NCBI GenBank assembly: GCA_030847615.1 | Contig: JAUMIR010000014.1 | Coordinates: 10,082,501 to 10,146,500 of the forward strand | Direction of reading: 5' to 3' | From: Gambelia wislizenii | Lineage: Eukaryota > Chordata > Lepidosauria > Squamata > Crotaphytidae | DNA: 64,000 nucleotides | In this document: positions 59,330 through 64,000 of the stretch, one piece after another | Numbering within the stretch: the stretch's first letter is position 1 | Layout of the letters: each line of letters begins with the position of its first letter | Translations under genes and position numbers: made by a program | Notes under the pieces: model-generated | The model's database searches: none | What the model saw: the letters and a program-made list of their open reading frames with translations, nothing else | What the model was told of the DNA's origin: nothing

Positions 59330-59338
59330 ATATCCTTT
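59330..59338 (+). other. ARPC5L: U12-type (AT-AC) 5' splice site of ARPC5L intron 1
   Basis: ATATCCTTT, an exact match to the minor-spliceosome donor consensus (A/G)TATCCTTT of the AT-AC subtype. It sits at the expected end of ARPC5L exon 1, right after LRQ. No GT donor in frame or phase is seen at this position. Confidence 0.88.
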
Positions 59339-59601
59339 CCGGAGCCGGAGAGCGGGAAGGAGCGGGTGGGCGAGAAACAGCGGGAGAGGAATCTCTCCCT
59401 CCTCCCGCAATGAAACGGGCCGGAGCGTGTGTGTGTGTGTAGGTGAGGCAGAAGACGCCTCGCCCTTCGGAGCGCCCCTTCCCCGGCCTTTTGGGGGTGG
59501 TTTCTCTCCCCCCCCCCGTAACTTTCCTCTCTTTTCCTCTTCCTCCGTCCTGGCGGGAGGGTGGTGTTTAGGGGAAGGAGGTTCCAGCTCTTCCTCTCAG
59601 A

Positions 59602-59990
59602 GAATCATAGAATTGCAGAGTTGGAAGAGACACCCAAGGGCCATCCAGTCCAACCCCCTGCCACGCAGGAAATCACGATCAAAGCATCCCCGACAGATGG
59701 CCATCCAGCCTCTGTTTAAAGACCTCCAAGGAAGGAGACTCAGAGGGAGTATGTTCCACTGCCTAACAGCTTTTACTGTCAGAAACTTCCTCCTAATGTT
59801 GAGGTGGAATCTCTGTTCCTGGGGCTTGCATCCATTGATCCATGTTCCAGTCTCTGGAGCAGCGGAAAACAAGCTTGCTCCACCCTCGGTATGACATCCC
59901 TTCAAATATTTAAATATGGCTATCATATCACCCCTTAACCTTCTTTTTTCCAGGCTAAACATACCCAGCTCCCTAAGTCTCCCACCTGAG
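59602..59990 (-). mobile_element. CR1 LINE 3' end, young-looking (ARPC5L intron)
   Basis: About 390 bp: 'gaatcatagaattgcagagt', 'ccaaccccctgccacgcagg', 'tttaaagacctccaaggaag', 'ctaaacatacccagctccc'. Close to the copies at both window edges. Confidence 0.92.
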
Positions 59991-60119
59991 AGACCTCAGC
60001 ACACCTGCAAGGCACGCAGGAAAAGCTCTGGGTTCAAGTCCTTAATAAGGGCAGGGAGAGAGTGCTGCTTTTTTAAAACAACCACCACCTTGGAGAGCAG
60101 CAGACCAGTATTGCATGTA

Positions 60120-60430
60120 CAGTTGTCCCTTCGTATCCACTGGAGTTTGGTTCCAGGACCCCCTGTGGATACCAAAATCCGTGAATACTCAAGTCCCATT
60201 ATATGCAATGGCATAGCAAGATGGTGTCCCTTATATAAGATTTGCAAATCAAGGTTTGCTTTTTGGATTATTATTTTTTAAAGAATATTTTCAAGCCATG
60301 AATACTTAAAACCGTGAATGCCAAATCCGTGAATGTGGAGGGACAACTGTATTATTTTTTAAAGGATATTTTCAAGCCGTGAATACTTAAATCGGTTGAT
60401 ACAAAATCCATAGATACAGAGGGACAACCG
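60120..60430 (+). mobile_element. MITE family 1, full copy plus extra right end
   Basis: CAGTTGTCCCTTCGTATCC ... GGAGGGACAACTG at about 60120-60350, followed by a second partial right half ending 'gagggacaaccgta' at 60430: a partial tandem as at 6.6-7.1 kb. Confidence 0.82.
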
Positions 60431-60432
60431 TA

Positions 60433-61385
60433 CAGTAGGACACCCATATCCACTGATTCATTATCCATCCACAGCAGTGTTTCTCAACCAGGAGAGAGGC
60501 TCCCTGGAACCTAGGGTTCCCCAAAAGGTTGCTAGGGGTTCCTCAAGAGATTGTGATTGTGGGGGGAAGTCAATAGCACTATATAGAATAATGTGTATGC
60601 AGGGGTTCCCTGAGACCTGGAAATTATTTCAAGGCTTCCTCCAGGATAAAAAGGTTGAGAAAGGCTGTCTTAAAGGCGCTAGATCCACTCTGATGGTGGA
60701 AGCTAAGCAGGGTCAGCCCTGGTCAGGACTTGTATGGGAGACTGCCAATGAACAACCAGGGAGCCCTGGAGCAGCCCTAGGGTTCCTCAAGAGATTGTGA
60801 TTGTGGAGGGAAAGCAAGAGCAGTATATAAAATAATGTGTATGCAGGGGTTCCCTGAGACCTGGAAATTATTCCAAGGGTTCCTCCAGGATAAAAAGGTT
60901 GAGAAAAGCTGCCCTAAAGGAACCAGATCAGGTCTGATGATGGAAGCTAAGCAGGGTCAGCGCTGTTCAGGACTTGGGTGGGAGGTCGCCAACAAGCACC
61001 AGGGAGCTGTAGGCTCTGTTTCAGAGGAAGGGACTTCCCTAGAGCCCTACGGTCCCTCAAGAAGTTGTGATTGTGGAGGGAAAGCAATACAAGTATATAG
61101 AATAATGTTTACACAGGGGTTCCCTGAGACCTGAAAATTATTTCAAGGATTCCTCCAGGATAAAAAGGTTTGAGAAAGGCTGATCCACAGGGACACAAAA
61201 CAGCACACCTACCATAGTCTTCCTAGAAAACGTGTACTCTAGCTGTTTTCTAGGTCCTCCAAGGCAACTTTGGCATTTTAAACTGGATGACCCATTATTT
61301 TCAATGGCGTTTGTTATTATCCATGGTTTTTTGTATCCATGACCCCACCCCGAAACAATCCCCAGGGGATATGGGGATCCTGTCT
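60433..61385. mobile_element. MITE family 2 interrupted by a composite repeat
   Basis: Left end 'agtaggacacccatatccac' at 60433-60472 and the remainder at about 61184-61385 ('cagggacacaaaacagcaca', 'atcctgtcttgt'). The 5S-SINE/hAT composite occupies the middle. Confidence 0.65.
60474..61170 (+). repeat. Composite tandem repeat of hAT-like and 5S-SINE units
   Basis: Three hAT-like units ('tcctcaagagattgtgattg' at about 60541, 60784 and, diverged, 61054; each ends 'ggataaaaaggttgagaaa') alternate with two 5S-like heads ('ggtggaagctaagcagggtc' at about 60698 and 'gatggaagctaagcagggtc' at about 60940). Periods are 243 and 270 bp. The first unit keeps a hAT-type start 'cagtgtttctcaaccagg'. Confidence 0.78.
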
Positions 61386-61538
61386 TGTTATTTTAACTTT
61401 TATGTTTTATATTATAGGTTTTAAATCATCATGTTTTTAATTGTTGTATTTTTAATTGTATTTTATATGTTGTGAGCCACCTTAGGTCCCATTCTGAGAT
61501 AAAGGCAGCATATAAATTAAAATAAATAAATAAATTTA
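61383..61538 (+). mobile_element. LINE 3'-tail-like repeat
   Basis: 'gttgtgagccaccttaggtc', 'aaaggcagcatataaatta' and (AAAT)n, matching 15.65-15.8 kb. Confidence 0.65.
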
Positions 61539-61544
61539 CTAGGG

Positions 61545-62072
61545 AGGTGAATGGGCTGAGTCTGGAATACCTCACCTGGAATACTGTGGCCTGTTCTGAG
61601 CACCACAGTTCCAGAAGGATATTGACAAGCTGGAATGTGTCCAGAGGAGGGAGATGAGGATGGTGGGAGGTCTAGAAGCCATGGCTTGGGGGATGGGTAT
61701 GTTTAGCCTGAAGAAGAGAAGGTTAAGAGGGAACATGATAGCCATATTTAAATATTTGATGGGATGTCATACTGAGGATGGAGCAAGCTTATTTTTTGCA
61801 GCTCCAGAGACTAGGACACAGAGTAATGGGCTCAGACTAAAGGAGAAGAGAATCCATCTACATGTTAGGAAGAACTTCCTGACGGCAAGAGCTGTTCAGC
61901 AGTGGAATGTGTCTCCTTGGAGTTTGGTGGAGTCTCCTTCTTTGGAGGTGTTTTAAATAGAGGCTGAATAGCCACCTGTCAAGAATGATTTGATTGGGTA
62001 TTCCTGCATGGCAGAAGGGGGTTGGACTGGATGGCCCTTGTGGTCTCTTCCAGCTCAATGGTTCTGTGAGTC
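61545..62072 (+). mobile_element. CR1 LINE 3' end, long
   Basis: 'ttgacaagctggaatgtgtc', 'atgtttagcctgaagaagag', 'gggttggactggatggccct', end 'ctcaatggttctgtg'. Confidence 0.88.
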
Positions 62073-62074
62073 AG

Positions 62075-63920
62075 TGTCAGGCAACTTCCTATCCTGCGCC
62101 TCAGGGCATTCTTCTCTTCCCTTCCCCTTTCTTCCCCCCTGTCTTGAAGCATATCATCTGCCTCCTCTCCCTTCATTATTTCCCCTACTCCTATATGCTG
62201 AAGAAGTCCTTCTCACCCTGTCTTTCATTTCCCACACCTCAATATGTATTGGAGCTTTATTTCTGTTCCGCACTGTGCTTTGGGGTGTTCCTCATCTCCT
62301 TGGTGTACTGGCCTTTCAAGTAGTCTTCAGCTTTTTCAGATCTTTAGCCCTAACTTATATTTGGAGGCCTATACATTTGCCCAGTTCTAGTTAGCTGGTA
62401 CTGTTGCTTTATGATCCACCCTACGTTATTAGCAGGATGTGACTCACTAGTTGCAAAGCAGGGTATGAAGGCCTTCTCTGTTGGCTGAATGTTTCTTGTT
62501 TCTGTGATGAGTTCTGAGGAATTTTGGGGTGGGGGTTGCTTCTTTCACAAATGAAGTTACATCCCCGTCTCCTGTCCACCTCGCTGCTTAGCTCTCTTTT
62601 CTACAGGTGTCACTGAGGAAAGATGTAGGCCTTGCAAATGAGAAAAATGAGTGACTAGTAGCCTATTTCCTTAAATTTATCTTGTTGAGTATTTTGTGGT
62701 TTCTGGAATTTGGTGGATTGGGATGAGGGGAGAGAGGGACAACCTTTTGTATTACTTCCTGGCTACGCTGAAGAGATTCTTACTGCAGATGGAAGCCTGT
62801 CGGGAGTCTGAAAAGATACAAGAGACTAGTTTTTTGATGCTCTGGGAGCCTTGGGGGAATAAACTTGCAGCAACTCCTTGGTTTAACCTCATTATCCTCT
62901 GCCGTTTTTTTGCTTGAATGAGTCCCTTACTTTTTAAATGCTCAGTGCCTGGGATATCACCTTCCTGTCAGATCTCCCCAAATATATTGCCTCACATATC
63001 TAGTAAGTACCTTAGGTGATACTAGGTCTTCAAAACTTCCCTAATGCCATGTTGTGGCAAAGCTTTGGCTGTGATGGGAGAAATCTTACAGTCAAGTTAT
63101 TTGCAGTCCTCGTGTCTTCTCTCTACAACTTATTTTTTGGCTTTCCTTGCTCCATAACAAAACACCCTTTCTTTTTCTTTTTGTCCTGTTACTACATGTC
63201 AGTGCCATTCCTCTTACTTGAGTAATGGACTTCATAGTTGTGTTCAGGCTGTGTGTGTGTGTGTGTGTGTGTTTTGGAAAGTCTTAATGTCTGCTTTTTG
63301 GGTCTGCTAAGCAGTTGGGGAGATCTATGAGGAGACTAGTAGCAGGTGCTTGCCGAAACACTGTCTGCAAATGGATGTGGCCTGGGAAGGTTAAAAGTGC
63401 ATAAAGACAAGGTGATGTTGCAGGGCAAATCGCTGTGGTATGAAGTTAGCCCCACCCTGCAGCTTGTCCCTGGTGTGTCAGCAATGACAAGGGCTGTGAT
63501 GCATGCATCTGTCATGCGGAATCAGGTTTGGCAAGAAAGCACTTGTCTTACTAGATCCAAAGAGTGTGAGTGACAAAAGTGAGCTTGCCTTGGTCAGGCA
63601 GGAGCAGCATATACCGGCTTGTCTGTAACTAATGGCAAAACAGGAGATTGTGCTTTCCAGAATGTGGAGTAGAAAGTACTGTTCAGAGGCCAGTGGATTA
63701 GGAAGGTTGTACTGGATATGAGAGAAGTTTGCACAAGCTAGATTCCTGCATGTTTAAAACAGAGGGTTGGTTCCATTCTTATAGCAATGATAAAATCTGA
63801 AATCTAAAAGCAGGCAACAAAATTACAAACACCACACACTCACACACAGTGACCACTTTTCACTTAGTTGTTAATAGTGCTGTCTTGCAAACTATACTGT
63901 AAGGCTGCAGGAGTCCCTCT
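62075..63920. other. ARPC5L: ARPC5L intron 1, unrecognised sequence
   Basis: No exon continuing ARPC5L (expected to start by completing Gln, then a GD-type turn) and no AC-ending U12 acceptor with its TTCCTTAAC branch-site pairing could be identified. A (GT)n tract lies at 63250-63271. Confidence 0.5.
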
Positions 63921-63923
63921 ATA

Positions 63924-64000
63924 TCATAGAATCGTAGAATTGTAGAATTGGAAGAGACCACGAGGGCCATCCAGTCCAACCCCCTGCCACGCAGGAAATC
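63924..64000 (-). mobile_element. CR1 LINE 3' end, cut by the window edge
   Basis: 'atagaatcgtagaattgtag', 'gagggccatccagtccaacc', reverse orientation. Confidence 0.9.

Noticed and set aside
58866..59413. Several 110-168 codon frames on both strands around the ARPC5L start
   Set aside because: High-GC shadow frames of the ARPC5L promoter and exon; only the ATG at 59154 gives a family match.
59330..59894. Continuation of the ARPC5L open frame to 269 aa
   Set aside because: The sequence after LRQ loses family similarity and reads into a CR1 repeat; the U12 donor explains the boundary.

Overview
The window is nuclear DNA from a vertebrate, most probably a squamate reptile (an iguanian lizard fits well). 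The evidence is split genes with GT-AG introns, CpG-island promoters, and a dense load of squamate-style repeats: CR1 LINEs, two tRNA-headed SINE families, a 5S-rRNA-headed SINE family, hAT-like and TA-flanked non-autonomous DNA transposons, and BovB/RTE-like debris. The species call is inference.

Layout. 1-7.3 kb is almost pure repeat (a CR1 LINE with readable reverse-transcriptase segments, then SINE/MITE clusters). A small CpG island at 7.5-7.96 kb has an unusual pairwise-inverted NRF1/ZNF143-like promoter module; it may be the distant head-to-head promoter of GAPVD1 (leftward), although no coding exon is visible. HSPA5 (BiP/GRP78) runs rightward from a promoter with three evenly spaced ER-stress elements and a TATA box (17.37-17.47 kb), through a non-coding first exon and eight coding exons, to a poly(A) signal at 25.21 kb. 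RABEPK (Rab9 effector p40, kelch repeats) runs leftward, with seven coding exons between 37.27 and 28.38 kb. PPP6C (PP6 catalytic subunit) runs rightward, seven coding exons between 40.04 and 53.10 kb, complete. ARPC5L (Arp2/3 subunit 5-like) starts at 59.15 kb rightward; only its first coding exon is present, and that exon ends at a textbook U12-type AT-AC splice donor.

The exon sums give complete, in-frame proteins of 651 aa (HSPA5), 371 aa (RABEPK) and 305 aa (PPP6C), with phases matching at every junction. The four genes are separate housekeeping/stress units rather than a pathway. HSPA5 and RABEPK converge at their 3' ends (about 3.1 kb apart). RABEPK and PPP6C diverge from two GC-rich promoters about 2.7 kb apart, and the gap is filled with transposons. 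PPP6C and ARPC5L are in tandem. From memory of the human 9q33.3 order, SCAI and GOLGA1 should lie between PPP6C and ARPC5L; their absence and the orientation of ARPC5L suggest an inversion.

I found no undescribed gene system. The most notable items are the AT-AC donor in ARPC5L, the HSPA5 5'UTR intron with its spaced ERSE cluster, the rearranged promoter module at 7.75-7.96 kb, 5S- and tRNA-headed SINEs that share one tail, a 5S-SINE/hAT composite tandem repeat, a LINE copy with a twin-priming inversion, and several multi-layer nested insertions whose order can be read.
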